Source: CADEFX01 sp046154585 (GTDB taxonomy: Bacteria; Pseudomonadota; Alphaproteobacteria; Rhizobiales; Hyphomicrobiaceae). Taken from it: DNA of 64,000 nt. The stretch lies in contig JBJXDX010000051.1 of the NCBI GenBank assembly GCA_046154585.1, positions 26,402 through 90,401 of the forward strand. The letters run 5' to 3'. This document shows, piece by piece, positions 16,804-26,308 of this stretch; position 1 is the stretch's first letter, and the number at the start of each line of letters is the position of its first letter. The notes below the pieces were generated by a model, which saw nothing but the letters and a program-made list of their open reading frames with translations, was not told where the DNA came from and did no database searches. The position numbers and the translations under genes were made by a program.

Positions 16804-18774
16804 GTGAGCGCTCAAGACCAGCCCCGTCACGCTGACTACGTCTGGTTTCCGGACGACGACATCAAGCGCAATTCCAACTGGGTCAAATTCCTGCGGATGT
16901 CCAACGCAGGCAGCTATGAGGATATGGCCACGCGCGCAGATACAGACGCCGATTGGTTCTGGGACGCGCTGATCCGGCATTCAGGTTTCCGTTTCATCAA
17001 GCCTTACTCCCAGGTGCTCGATCTGTCCGACGGTCTTCCATTTGCCAAGTGGTGCATCGGCGCGACCACGAACTACACGTTGAGCTGCTTGGAACGGAAT
17101 ATCGACGAAGGCCGCGGCGCCAAGACATTCCTCGTCTGGCAAGGCGAGGACGGACAGGAGCGGACCTGGACATACGACGACCTGGTGCGCGAAACCGATC
17201 GCATCGTTGCCGCCCTCAAGGCGCTCGGGATCGGCCGTGGCGACGTCGTCGGTCTCTACATGCCGCTGATGCCGGAGTCCGCTTCCGCTGTTCTCGCCGT
17301 AGCGCGCATCGGTGCGATCATCATGCCACTCTTCTCGGGCTTTGGCGCCGATGCCATCAGTACCCGTCTCAACGACGGCGATGCGAAAGCCGTCATTACG
17401 GTCGACGGCTGCACCCGGCGCGGGCGGCGCATTGCCATGAAGCCGATCATGGACGAAGCGCTGACCAAGGTCCCTTCGGTCAAAAGCGTGCTGGTGATCT
17501 CGCGATTCGGCGAAACGCCCGAACTTGTGCACGGGCGCGATCACTCCCTCGACGACCTCGTCAAAGGGAAGGTTCCTTCTTCCGCGGCCGAGGAGCTGCC
17601 GGCCGATACGCCGTGCATGCTCGTCTACACGTCGGGCACCACCGGCAAGCCGAAAGGCACAGTACACACGCACGTCAGCCTGCCGATCAAGATCTTCGAG
17701 GACTTTCAGCTCTGCCTCGACCTGAAGGAAAGCGACCGCATGGTCTGGATGACGGACATGGGCTGGTTGATCGGGCCCATGCAGATCATCTCCTGTGCGC
17801 TCGCGGGCGCCACCGTGGTCATGGCCGAAGGCGCGCCCGACTATCCCGGACCCGATCGACTGTGGAAGCTGGTCGAGAGATACAAGATCACGTTCCTGGG
17901 GCTCGGCCCAACGCTGGCCCGCGTGCTGATGCGCCATGGCGAAGACATTCCCGCCAAATTCGACCTTTCGTCGGTCCGCATGGCGGCGTCGACCGGTGAA
18001 CCATGGGACGACACATCCTGGTTCTGGGTGTTCGAGAAGGTGTGCGGGAAGCGCGCGCCGCTGATGAACTATTCGGGCGGCACCGAGATGGCGGGAGGCC
18101 TGGTCGTCACCAATTTCCTCTATCCACTCAAGCCAGGAAGCTTCAGCGGCCCCGTTCCAGGCTGCGGCACGGATATTCTCGACGAAAACGGCAAGCCGGT
18201 GCTCCCAGGGGTTATGGGCGAACTGGTCATGACCAAGCCTTGCATAGGCCTCACGCGCGGCATCTGGAAGTCGCCCGAGCGGTATATGGAGTATTGGGAA
18301 CGCATCCCGGGCGTGTGGGTGCATGGCGACTGGGCCTCCCGCGATGCCGACGGCGCCTGGTATATCCATGGCCGCTCGGACGATACGCTGAAGATCGGCG
18401 GCAAGCGCACAGGGCCGGCCGAGATCGAATCGGTGTTGATGGCGACCGGCCGCGTTTCAGACGCCGCAGTAGTAGGTGTGCCGCATCCAAGCTCAGGATC
18501 GGCCATCGCGATCGCCGTCGTGCCGCAGTCAGAAGAAACGGACTTCGCGGCGCTGGCCGACGCTCTCGCAGGCGCCATCGTTGCTGGGCATGGGACGCCG
18601 TTCCGCCCCGTGCGGACGCTGTTCGTCAGCGAGCTGCCGAAGACGCGCAACATGAAGACAATGCGGCGTCTGATCCGCTCCGCGCTGACGGGCGAGCCAA
18701 CGGGAGACCTGTCAGCCCTCGTCAATCCGGAAGCGTTCGACGAACTCAAAGCGAAGGTCGAACGCCGCGCCTAG
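16804..18774 (+). CDS. AMP-forming acyl-CoA synthetase (acetyl/acetoacetyl-CoA synthetase-like)
   Basis: A 656-residue member of the adenylate-forming ANL family, starting at GTG 16804 behind GAGGAGGAAG. The phosphate loop is YTSGTTGKPKGTVHTH, then NYSGGTEMAGG (motif A5), VHGDWASRDADG (A7 with the ribose-binding Asp) and SDDTLKIGGKRTGPAEIES (hinge). The catalytic Lys region near the C-terminus reads LPKTRNMKTMRR. Length and N-terminal extension match acetyl/propionyl/acetoacetyl-CoA synthetases. It probably activates the carboxylate imported by the upstream transporter; the chain length is unknown. Confidence 0.85.
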   Translation: MSAQDQPRHADYVWFPDDDIKRNSNWVKFLRMSNAGSYEDMATRADTDADWFWDALIRHSGFRFIKPYSQVLDLSDGLPFAKWCIGATTNYTLSCLERNIDEGRGAKTFLVWQGEDGQERTWTYDDLVRETDRIVAALKALGIGRGDVVGLYMPLMPESASAVLAVARIGAIIMPLFSGFGADAISTRLNDGDAKAVITVDGCTRRGRRIAMKPIMDEALTKVPSVKSVLVISRFGETPELVHGRDHSLDDLVKGKVPSSAAEELPADTPCMLVYTSGTTGKPKGTVHTHVSLPIKIFEDFQLCLDLKESDRMVWMTDMGWLIGPMQIISCALAGATVVMAEGAPDYPGPDRLWKLVERYKITFLGLGPTLARVLMRHGEDIPAKFDLSSVRMAASTGEPWDDTSWFWVFEKVCGKRAPLMNYSGGTEMAGGLVVTNFLYPLKPGSFSGPVPGCGTDILDENGKPVLPGVMGELVMTKPCIGLTRGIWKSPERYMEYWERIPGVWVHGDWASRDADGAWYIHGRSDDTLKIGGKRTGPAEIESVLMATGRVSDAAVVGVPHPSSGSAIAIAVVPQSEETDFAALADALAGAIVAGHGTPFRPVRTLFVSELPKTRNMKTMRRLIRSALTGEPTGDLSALVNPEAFDELKAKVERRA

Positions 18775-18781
18775 CGTGGCC

Positions 18782-19549
18782 CTACGCGATGGTCACGCCG
18801 CTGTCGACGGAGATGACCTGGCCTGTAGTGATCTCGGACTCATCAGAGGCCAGATAGACCGCCATCTGCGCGATGTGAATGGGATAGGCCAGCCCCAAGA
18901 GGTGGCTCGCCTGCAGCTTCTGCAGGTTCTCGTTGCCGGGGATCAGCGCTTTGACGCGATCTGTCATAGTCACCGACGGCGCGATCGCGTTCACGCGAAT
19001 CTTGTATGGCGCATATTCGACGGCCATCGAACGCGTCAGCGCCGAGATGCCTCCCTTGGCAGCTGTGTAACAATCGCGGCCCGGCAGCGCCATCAGAGCG
19101 ACCATCGAGGACATGTTGATCACCGACCCGCCGCCGGCCTTGATGATCTCGGGAACGCCGATCTGCGAGCACAGAAACGTGCCGTAGAGATCAAGCTTGA
19201 TCGCCCGCCAGAATTCCTCCTCCGGGGCCTCCGTCACAGGACCGTCTTTGGCCGTGGAGCCGCCGGCGTTGTTGTGCAGGATCGTCAAGGGACCGTAGCG
19301 CCTTACCGTTTCCGCAATGGCCGCCTGCACGCTGGCGCGATCAGTGACGTCGCATTTGATGAAGTGTGCATCGCCTCCGGAGTTGGCGGCGCGTTTCTTG
19401 GCGGACTCTGCGGCGGCACCACCCGTCTCGGCGTTGACTTCTGCGACGACGACCTTGGCACCCTCCTCGGCGAAGCGTTCCGCTGTCGCCCGGCCAATGC
19501 CGCCGCCGCCGCCAGTGATGAACGCCACCTTTCCTTGCAGCCGTCCCAT
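18782..19549 (-). CDS. SDR family NAD(P)-dependent oxidoreductase
   Basis: A 255-residue classical SDR with TGGGGGIG at residues 12-19, NNAGG near residue 92, the Ser in INMSSMVAL and Tyr-Lys in YTAAK. It ends in a typical TTGQVISVDSGVTIA tail. Unlike the SDR at 15991 its catalytic set is intact, so it could do a 3-hydroxyacyl-CoA or alcohol dehydrogenase step. It is the last gene of the minus-strand run 22963 to 18782 and converges on the CoA ligase with seven bases between the stops. Confidence 0.85.
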   Translation of the reverse strand: MGRLQGKVAFITGGGGGIGRATAERFAEEGAKVVVAEVNAETGGAAAESAKKRAANSGGDAHFIKCDVTDRASVQAAIAETVRRYGPLTILHNNAGGSTAKDGPVTEAPEEEFWRAIKLDLYGTFLCSQIGVPEIIKAGGGSVINMSSMVALMALPGRDCYTAAKGGISALTRSMAVEYAPYKIRVNAIAPSVTMTDRVKALIPGNENLQKLQASHLLGLAYPIHIAQMAVYLASDESEITTGQVISVDSGVTIA

Positions 19550-19583
19550 GGTCAGTCTCCTCCGATTGTGTTGTTTCAGCCGG

Positions 19584-20639
19584 CTACTTCGTCATGAGCC
19601 GGTGAATGCCGTCCTGCATCGTCACGCGTCCGAGTTCACCGCAACGGATCATGTAGTTGACATGGGCCATGACCTCGCTGAAGGCAAAGCCCATCTGATG
19701 CGCATCGAGCTGGATGTGGTGAAAGAGCACGGGAACGAGCTCCGCAGCCGTGCGCGGGCTCTTGCGGCACGCTTCGGCAATGGATGCGCATCGCATCTCG
19801 TGATGCAACGCCAGCTCGTCGCACCGCTTGTGCAGCCCGTAAAAGGGGAGCTGATGCCCCGGTACCACGAGCACGTCCTCCGGGATGGTCTGCTTGATCG
19901 CATCCAGCGATCGCAGGTACAGGCCCAGCGGATCGCCGTCGGGATCGACCGGCCACACGCTGACGTTTGGCGTAATCTTGGCGAGAACTTCGTCAGCCGG
20001 AAAGAAGAGTTTTTCCGATGCACAATGGAGCATGAGCTGCTCGGCCGCATGACCTTCGGCGCTAAGCACCGCGAACGACCGCCCGCCGACGTCGAGCACG
20101 TCGCCAGCGACGACGCGAGAGAACGTCGGGGGCAGCGGAGCGACCTTCCATAGGTATTCGTGGCCCTCGGTGCTGATCTTCTCCATGGTCTGCTCGTCGA
20201 AGCCGTTGCTGAGGTAAAAGCCGCGGTAGGGCTCGGCGTGGAGGTTGCCTGGGCGAAGCGCGACGTTGAGACAACCAAGGTAGGCTGTCTGCGTCGTGAG
20301 CATCGGCACATTGAACCGCTCGCACAACCAGCCGGCCAGGCCGATGTGATCCGGATGCAGGTGTGTAACGATCACCCGTGTCAGGCGCCGCCCTGCAAGC
20401 GGCCCGGCGAGCAGGGCATCCCAGGTCGCGCGTGCGTCGGCATAATCGAGGCCGGTGTCGATGATCGCCCAGCCATCGCCATCCTCGATCACATAGACGT
20501 TCACATGATTGAGCCGGAACGGCAGTGGGATGCGGGTCCAGAGAATGCCCGGCGCCACTTCGATGACTTGGCCCAGCTCAGGCGGAGCCGGGAACGGATA
20601 GGAGAGCGTCTGCTGCGGTGATTGAATGGTGTCGGTCAT
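19584..20639 (-). CDS. MBL-fold metallo-hydrolase
   Basis: A 351-residue metallo-beta-lactamase-fold hydrolase with an intact metal site: THLHPDHIGLAGW (HxHxDH), a later His in SAEGHAAEQL and Asp in FFPADEV, plus the VPGHQLPFY His. Such proteins hydrolyse thioesters, lactones or other esters using two metals. Placed between an SDR and a phenylacetate-CoA-ligase-like gene, it is a good candidate thioesterase or ring-opening hydrolase for the local CoA pathway. The C-terminal 100 residues (HxxLHHEMRCASI region) form the extension seen in the glyoxalase-II-like/LACTB2-type branch. Confidence 0.85.
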   Translation of the reverse strand: MTDTIQSPQQTLSYPFPAPPELGQVIEVAPGILWTRIPLPFRLNHVNVYVIEDGDGWAIIDTGLDYADARATWDALLAGPLAGRRLTRVIVTHLHPDHIGLAGWLCERFNVPMLTTQTAYLGCLNVALRPGNLHAEPYRGFYLSNGFDEQTMEKISTEGHEYLWKVAPLPPTFSRVVAGDVLDVGGRSFAVLSAEGHAAEQLMLHCASEKLFFPADEVLAKITPNVSVWPVDPDGDPLGLYLRSLDAIKQTIPEDVLVVPGHQLPFYGLHKRCDELALHHEMRCASIAEACRKSPRTAAELVPVLFHHIQLDAHQMGFAFSEVMAHVNYMIRCGELGRVTMQDGIHRLMTK

Positions 20640-20688
20640 TCCCTAGCCCAAGCAGCCTCGGCCAACGCGCATCGCAACTTCTCTTAGC

Positions 20689-22134
20689 TCACTTCTTCTC
20701 GTGCCGCCGATCGAGCAGCCGGCGCGGCTTGCCTTCGCGGCCGAGATTGGCGCTCTCGCGAAGGGCGCCTTCATCGACGAGATCGACAGCCACCTTGAGG
20801 CCCAGGTCTGCCAGCAGGCGTTTCTCGAGGCTCTCTTTGAGCCCGCCGACACCGCCGGCATCGGATCGCACTTCAACCTGCACCGTCAGCTCATCGCGGA
20901 TAACGCTATCGCGCACATGACGATCCGCAATGACGATCCACTCGCCCGTGGTGCGGGGATCGCTCTTGATCGCCGCGAGGCATGCCATCGGATAGACGTT
21001 GGTGCCGCGGATTTTGACCATACTGTCGCTGCGGCCCAGGAAATGATCCATGCGCCGGAACTCGCTGCCGAGCGCCGTCTTTTCATGCGGGAGCATGCGC
21101 GCCAGATCGCGCAGGTTGAACCGGATGAGCGGCAGGACGTGGCGATAGAGCGACGTGGCGATCATATTGCCGGCCTGGCCCGCCGCCACGGGGGCTCCGG
21201 TCTCCGTGTCCGTCAGCTCGATGTGGATGCAGTCCTCCATGAAGTACATGCCGTTCTTGTCTTCGGCCTCGAAGGCGGCATGCGAGATCTCGTGGGTGCC
21301 ATAGTTGTCGTAAACCGGGCAGCCGAACAGCTCTTCGAGATCGCGGCGCAACGTGCCTTCCATATCTGGCCCGAGATACGTCGTGATGTACTTCAAACCG
21401 AGTTCGCGCGGGTCGCGACCCAGCCCCTTGCGCGCCTCGGCAGCCAACGTCGTCAGATACTCGGGGAAGGACACGAAGATGTTCGTGCCGTAGTCGAACG
21501 CGATCTCGACCTGCTTGGCGCTCGGCGTCACGACCCCGCTGCCGGTCGTCAGCGGCATCACCGAGAGGTAGTAGTGCGCCGCGTGATAGTGCGACCAGGC
21601 GAGATTGGCGAGCGAGCACGTCGCGGGGATCTGCATGACGTCTCCCGGTCGTGCGCCCTGCAAATAGTGGCTGCGGGCAATCTGCAGGCCGTTCATCTCC
21701 CATTCCACCACGCCGTACAGCGTCGGACGTGCTTTGCCTGTGGTGCCACCGCTGGTCTGCAGCTTCAGCGGCTGACGTTGCAACTCGGCGCTGCGTTGGA
21801 TGCCGGCAATGGCGCCGAATGGCGGGCCATCCTTCTGGCTATCCTTGATGTCGTCGGAGTTGAAGGTGGGGAGCTTGCTCAAGTCGTCGATGGATTTGAT
21901 ATCGCCTGGCTCGATGCCCTTTTCGCCCCACAGTTTCTGATAGAAGCCGTTTTGCCAGGCGACCTCCATCATCGCGAGAAAGCGCTTGTTCTGCAGGGCC
22001 CGGACGCGCTCGTAAGGCCATTTGAAGATCGTGTCCGCAAACACGTCTGGCGCGGGATACTCGCGGTCGAACCAATCCCAATCGATGGCACGGCGATAGA
22101 TCGGCAACCGCGACTTGGGAATATCCTCGAGCAT
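20689..22134 (-). CDS. Phenylacetate-CoA ligase family protein (PaaK-like adenylate-forming enzyme)
   Basis: A 481-residue adenylate-forming enzyme of the PaaK branch. The phosphate loop is QTSGGTTGKARPTLYG near residues 128-143, followed by NYGTHEI (A5 motif, with acidic residue) and DSMVKIRGTNVYP (hinge). PaaK-type ligases convert aromatic or other carboxylic acids to CoA thioesters. This member is longer than typical PaaK (about 430 residues) by its N-terminal part (IDWDWFDREYPAPDVF). It is 20 bases downstream of the crotonase stop and in line with it. The acid it activates is not known. Confidence 0.82.
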   Translation of the reverse strand: MLEDIPKSRLPIYRRAIDWDWFDREYPAPDVFADTIFKWPYERVRALQNKRFLAMMEVAWQNGFYQKLWGEKGIEPGDIKSIDDLSKLPTFNSDDIKDSQKDGPPFGAIAGIQRSAELQRQPLKLQTSGGTTGKARPTLYGVVEWEMNGLQIARSHYLQGARPGDVMQIPATCSLANLAWSHYHAAHYYLSVMPLTTGSGVVTPSAKQVEIAFDYGTNIFVSFPEYLTTLAAEARKGLGRDPRELGLKYITTYLGPDMEGTLRRDLEELFGCPVYDNYGTHEISHAAFEAEDKNGMYFMEDCIHIELTDTETGAPVAAGQAGNMIATSLYRHVLPLIRFNLRDLARMLPHEKTALGSEFRRMDHFLGRSDSMVKIRGTNVYPMACLAAIKSDPRTTGEWIVIADRHVRDSVIRDELTVQVEVRSDAGGVGGLKESLEKRLLADLGLKVAVDLVDEGALRESANLGREGKPRRLLDRRHEKK

Positions 22135-22153
22135 TGTGGTCTCCGGGACGGTG

Positions 22154-22963
22154 CTAAAGCGGACAACTCTCGGGGAATTTTGGCTTGCGCTTCTCCAGGT
22201 GCGAGTTCACGCCCTCAGCCGCATCCGGACCCGTAAAGCCCATAAACTCCAGAGCCGTCGACGTATCGAGGATCGGGCCCGCCATGCGCAGCCAGTTGTT
22301 GAGCGCATATTTCGTCCAGCGAATGGCGCTTTGCGCTCCGGACGCCAGTTCCTTGGCCACCTCCAACGCCGTTTCCTGGAGCTTGTCGTCATCCACGCAC
22401 AGCGACACGAGGCCGATGCGCTCGGCTTCCTCGCCGTTGATGGGCCTGCATGTCAGCAGGTAATACTTGGCCTTGGCCATGCCGCACAGCAGCGGCCAGA
22501 TGATCGCGGCCGCATCGCCCGCCGCCACGCCTAGCCGGGTGTGACCGTCGATAATCCGCGCCGATCGTCCAGCGATGGAGACATCGGCCAGAATGCCGGC
22601 AACGAGGCCCGCGCCGACGGCGACACCGTTGAAGGCCGACACGATCGGCTTGCTGCAGTTGATGACATTGTAGACGAGGTCCTTCGCATGCTTCCATTCG
22701 ACCATGCGGGTTTCGTGATCGGTCAGCATCTTCTGCGCCATGCGCAGATCACCGCCCGCCGAGAACGCCTTGCCGGCGCCGGTGATGATCACCGCGTTGA
22801 TGTCGCGATCCTCATCGATCGTGCGCCAGATGTAGGTGAGTTGCCGATGCGTCTCGGCATCGATTGCGTTCAGCGCTTCGGGCCGGTTAAAGGTAATCCG
22901 CAAGACGCGGTGCGCGGGATAGTCGATCTGAAGCTTCGTGAACTGGGCATAGCGATCGGACAT
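22154..22963 (-). CDS. Crotonase-superfamily protein (enoyl-CoA hydratase/isomerase family)
   Basis: A 269-residue complete crotonase starting at ATG 22963 in MSDRYAQFTKLQIDYPA. Present are the substrate loop FNRPEALNAIDAE, the oxyanion-hole part AFSAGGDLRMAQ and FNGVAVGAGL. Aligned with rat enoyl-CoA hydratase, Glu144 is Val and Glu164 is His (in GHTRLGVAAGD), so both general acid/base residues are missing. It is paralogous to the truncated gene at the left edge. It is the first gene of the minus-strand catabolic run (crotonase, PaaK-like ligase, MBL hydrolase, SDR). The reaction may be hydrolysis, decarboxylation or isomerisation of an acyl-CoA. Confidence 0.85.
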   Translation of the reverse strand: MSDRYAQFTKLQIDYPAHRVLRITFNRPEALNAIDAETHRQLTYIWRTIDEDRDINAVIITGAGKAFSAGGDLRMAQKMLTDHETRMVEWKHAKDLVYNVINCSKPIVSAFNGVAVGAGLVAGILADVSIAGRSARIIDGHTRLGVAAGDAAAIIWPLLCGMAKAKYYLLTCRPINGEEAERIGLVSLCVDDDKLQETALEVAKELASGAQSAIRWTKYALNNWLRMAGPILDTSTALEFMGFTGPDAAEGVNSHLEKRKPKFPESCPL

Positions 22964-23365
22964 TCGCCTCTCTCCGCGGGCTCCGGGTTAATGCACATAC
23001 GACGGGCGGGGTGTTTTCTTTGACGCTCGGTAGTTGCCGGCACGCACGAAATTCGCGCGCGGCAAACCGGCGATCAGCCGGAAACACCGCCAGCGTCGCA
23101 GCCTCGACCCGCTCATTTTCTAACATGTGTTCGATTAAGCTACAGCAGCGTTTCGATAGCCGTCAAGGCGCAGGCGCAGTGCGGCTCTCTTGTGCCCCTA
23201 TCGTGGAAAAAAGTTCGAGACGGTAGCCATCGGCCGGCGTAGAAGCTAACGTCCGTAGCCCGGCAAGATAGCAAGGGTTTGCGCAAATCCAGGGATCATG
23301 AGATCGGATTTGTGCAAAGTGGACGGAGCGCGACAATAAGGGCTATGGGGCCGTAAGATCGTCCT
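22964..23365. promoter_or_regulatory. Divergent intergenic region with tandem TTTGYGCAAA dyads
   Basis: About 400 bases with no convincing gene. Near its right end is a 16-base near-perfect palindrome, GGGTTTGCGCAAATCC (23275-23290), and a related copy, GGATTTGTGCAAAGTG (23306-23321). Their centres are 31 bases apart, close to three helical turns, 52 to 83 bases before the start of the molybdoenzyme gene. This is the arrangement of a paired operator for a dimeric regulator. The regulator is not identified. Confidence 0.55.
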
Positions 23366-26293
23366 ATGCAGGAGAAGGTCGGATACGCGACATCGTCGCC
23401 GGGAGTGCAGCCCGATCTGTCGTCGGAACCCCACGTCGCAACGTCGGTACCGCCCGCCGACGAAATCAAGACGACCACCTGCTACATGTGCGCCTGCCGC
23501 TGCGGAATCCAGGTGCACCTCAAGGATGGCAAAATCCGCTACATCGACGGCAACCGCAAACACCCCGTCAACCGCGGCGTCATCTGCGGCAAAGGCTCGG
23601 CCGGGATCATGCAGCACTACGCGCCGTCGCGCCTGCGCGCACCGTTGAAGCGCGTGGGCCCGCGCGGCTCGGGGGAGTTCGTCGAGATCGGTTGGGAAGA
23701 GGCACTTTCGACCGCGACCGGATGGCTGGGCGAAGTCCGCAGCAAGGATCCTAGCAAGCTCGCCTTCTTCACCGGCCGCGATCAATCGCAGTCGCTCACG
23801 GGGTGGTGGGCGATGCAGTTCGGCACGCCGAATTTTGCAGCCCATGGCGGCTTCTGCTCGGTCAACATGGCCGCCGGCGGCCTCTACACGTTCGGCGGCT
23901 CATTCTGGGAGTTCGGCGAGCCTGACTGGGACCTCACGAAATATTTCCTGCTCTTCGGCGTCGCCGAGGATCACGGCTCCAACCCCATCAAGATCGCGCT
24001 CGGCAAACTGAAGAAGCGGGGCGCCAAGATCGTCTCCATCAACCCGGTTCGCACGGGCTACAACGCCATTGCCGACGAATGGCTCGGCATCAAGCCTGGA
24101 ACCGACGGGCTGCTGATCGGTGCATTGATCCACGAGCTGTTCCGTACCAACCAGATCGACCTCGACTATCTTGTTCGCTACACCAACGCGCCGTGGCTCG
24201 TCATCCAGGACCCAGGCGCGAAAGACGATGGCCTCTTTGCGCGCGATGCCGACGGCAAGCCTCTGTGCTGGGACGCAAACACTAAAACCTTGGCCGCGGC
24301 ATCCCGCGTTGATATTGCGCCATCGCTCGTCGGCGAATTCACGCTGCCTGATGGCCGCAAGGCCGTTCCTGCCTTCCGCCTGATGGCCGAGCGCTATCTC
24401 GATATTTCTTACGCGCCTGAAAGTGTGTCGCAGGAAACAGGTGTCCCAGCCGACTCCATCCGCCGGATCGCGGCTGAAATGGCGGATGTCGCGTTCAAGC
24501 AAACCGTCACGCTGCCGATCAAATGGACAGATTGGGCCGGCCGCACCCACAATGAGCTCATCGGCCGTCCCATCGCCATACATGCCATGCGCGGGATATC
24601 GGCGCATTCGAACGGCTTCCACACGTGCCGACTGCTTCACGTCCTGCAGATCCTGCTCGGCACGATCGATGTTCCCGGTGGGTTTCGCTACAAGGCGCCG
24701 TTTCCCAAATCGGCTCCGCCCGCGAACAAGCCGGTCGGAAAGCCGGATCAGATCAAGCCGAACACAGCGCTGCCCGGAATGCATCTGGGTTTTCCCGGTG
24801 GTCCCGAAGATCTCCTCATTCATCCCGACGGCACGCCGACGCGCATCGACAAGGCCTATTCCTGGGATGCGCCGCTCGCCGCGCACGGCCTCATGCACAT
24901 GGCCATCAATAATGCCGGCGTGGGTGATCCCTACCCCATCGACGTGCTGTTCATGTACATGGCGAACATGGCGTGGAATTCGTCGATGAACATCGGCGGG
25001 ACGCTGAAGCATCTGACCGCCACCAACGCTGACGGCTCCTACAAGATCCCCAAGATCATTTATTCGGATGCCTATTCGTCCGAGATGGTCGCCTACGCCG
25101 ACCTCGTCCTGCCGGACACCACCTACCTCGAACGCTACGACTGCATTTCATTGCTCGATCGTCCCATCTCCGAACCGGACGGGCCCGCAGATGCTATTCG
25201 CCATCCGATCATCGAGCCGGATCGGGACGTCCGTGCCTTTCAGGACGTTCTGATCGAGCTCGGCGCGCGGCTGAAGCTTCCGGGTTTCACGAATAGTGAT
25301 GGCACAGCCAAGTATCCGGGCGGTTACGCGGACTACATCGTCAATCACGAGCGCTCGCCCGGCATAGGGCCGCTTGCCGGGTGGCGCGGTGAGGCCGGTG
25401 AAAGCTTCGGAACCGGCAAGCCCAATCCAAAGCAACTCGAGCGCTACATCGCCAACGGATCATTTCACCTGCATCGCCTGCCGCGAGAGGCGCAGTACCT
25501 CAAGCACGCCAACAAGGCCTATCTGGAGTTTGCCAAGTCCGTCGGCTTCGTCGGCAATACGGAGCCGATCATCTTCCAGCTCTACTCCGAGGTGCTGCAG
25601 AAATTCCGTCTCGCTGCACGCGGCCATGGCCCCGTGCAACCGCCGGCGTCACACAAGCAGCGCATCGAGCGCTTCTTCGATCCGCTGCCGTTCTGGTACG
25701 CACCGTTTGAAGGTACGCTCATCGACGAAGGCGCCTTTCCGATGCATGCCATCACGCAGCGCCCCATGGCGATGTACCATTCCTGGGGCTCGCAGAATGC
25801 CTGGCTCAGACAGCTTCACAGCGCCAACCATCTCTACATGGCCCGAAGCCGCGGTGTGGAGCTCGGCATTATCGACGACGACTGGGTGTGGATCACGTCG
25901 GCCATCGGCCGTGTGAAGGCCCAGGTACGTCTCATGGAAGGCGTCAATCCTGACACCGTCTGGACCTGGAACGCCATCGGTAAGCGCTCTGGCGCGTGGG
26001 GTCTCGACAAGGATGCACCGGAGGCCAGGAAGGGCTTTCTGCTCAACCACCTCATCAGCGAGCTGTTGCCGCCGCGCGGTGGCGGCTATCGCTACTCGAA
26101 CTCCGACCCGGTCACCGGCCAAGCCGCATGGTACGATCTGCGCGTCCGGATTGAGCGAGCCTCACCGGACGAAGCGCAAGAAACCTGGCCGCGCTTCGAA
26201 CCGGTCAAATCATCATACGGGACGGCCGCGCCGGCACTGTCGGACTTCGGTCGCGCGTTCAACACCGAACGCAAGACGGGTCGCAGTGTGTAA
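23366..26293 (+). CDS. soeA: Molybdopterin oxidoreductase catalytic subunit, SoeA-like (sulfite dehydrogenase, quinone)
   Basis: A 975-residue DMSO-reductase-family enzyme. An N-terminal [4Fe-4S] site CYMCACRCG (residues about 38-46) is completed by VICGKG about 35 residues later. The likely molybdenum ligand is the Cys of GGFCSVNMA, near residue 174. The C-terminal MopB domain carries LHSANHLYMARSRGVELGI. There is no Tat signal, so the enzyme is cytoplasmic, as in SoeABC and unlike thiosulfate or polysulfide reductases. With the ferredoxin and DmsC-type anchor genes downstream, it matches the sulfite-oxidising SoeABC of Allochromatium and many alphaproteobacteria. A related reductase cannot be excluded. 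Confidence 0.75.
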   Translation: MQEKVGYATSSPGVQPDLSSEPHVATSVPPADEIKTTTCYMCACRCGIQVHLKDGKIRYIDGNRKHPVNRGVICGKGSAGIMQHYAPSRLRAPLKRVGPRGSGEFVEIGWEEALSTATGWLGEVRSKDPSKLAFFTGRDQSQSLTGWWAMQFGTPNFAAHGGFCSVNMAAGGLYTFGGSFWEFGEPDWDLTKYFLLFGVAEDHGSNPIKIALGKLKKRGAKIVSINPVRTGYNAIADEWLGIKPGTDGLLIGALIHELFRTNQIDLDYLVRYTNAPWLVIQDPGAKDDGLFARDADGKPLCWDANTKTLAAASRVDIAPSLVGEFTLPDGRKAVPAFRLMAERYLDISYAPESVSQETGVPADSIRRIAAEMADVAFKQTVTLPIKWTDWAGRTHNELIGRPIAIHAMRGISAHSNGFHTCRLLHVLQILLGTIDVPGGFRYKAPFPKSAPPANKPVGKPDQIKPNTALPGMHLGFPGGPEDLLIHPDGTPTRIDKAYSWDAPLAAHGLMHMAINNAGVGDPYPIDVLFMYMANMAWNSSMNIGGTLKHLTATNADGSYKIPKIIYSDAYSSEMVAYADLVLPDTTYLERYDCISLLDRPISEPDGPADAIRHPIIEPDRDVRAFQDVLIELGARLKLPGFTNSDGTAKYPGGYADYIVNHERSPGIGPLAGWRGEAGESFGTGKPNPKQLERYIANGSFHLHRLPREAQYLKHANKAYLEFAKSVGFVGNTEPIIFQLYSEVLQKFRLAARGHGPVQPPASHKQRIERFFDPLPFWYAPFEGTLIDEGAFPMHAITQRPMAMYHSWGSQNAWLRQLHSANHLYMARSRGVELGIIDDDWVWITSAIGRVKAQVRLMEGVNPDTVWTWNAIGKRSGAWGLDKDAPEARKGFLLNHLISELLPPRGGGYRYSNSDPVTGQAAWYDLRVRIERASPDEAQETWPRFEPVKSSYGTAAPALSDFGRAFNTERKTGRSV

Positions 26294-26308
26294 CACGTTA
26301 GGCATTCG

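Noticed and set aside
20701..22236. Plus-strand frame of 511 codons over the PaaK-like gene
   Set aside because: Antisense shadow of a well-supported ligase gene, low-complexity His/Arg/Ala composition and no motif.
23011..23226. Small frame in the gap before soeA
   Set aside because: No ribosome-binding site, Arg/Ser-rich shadow-like composition and no neighbour link.
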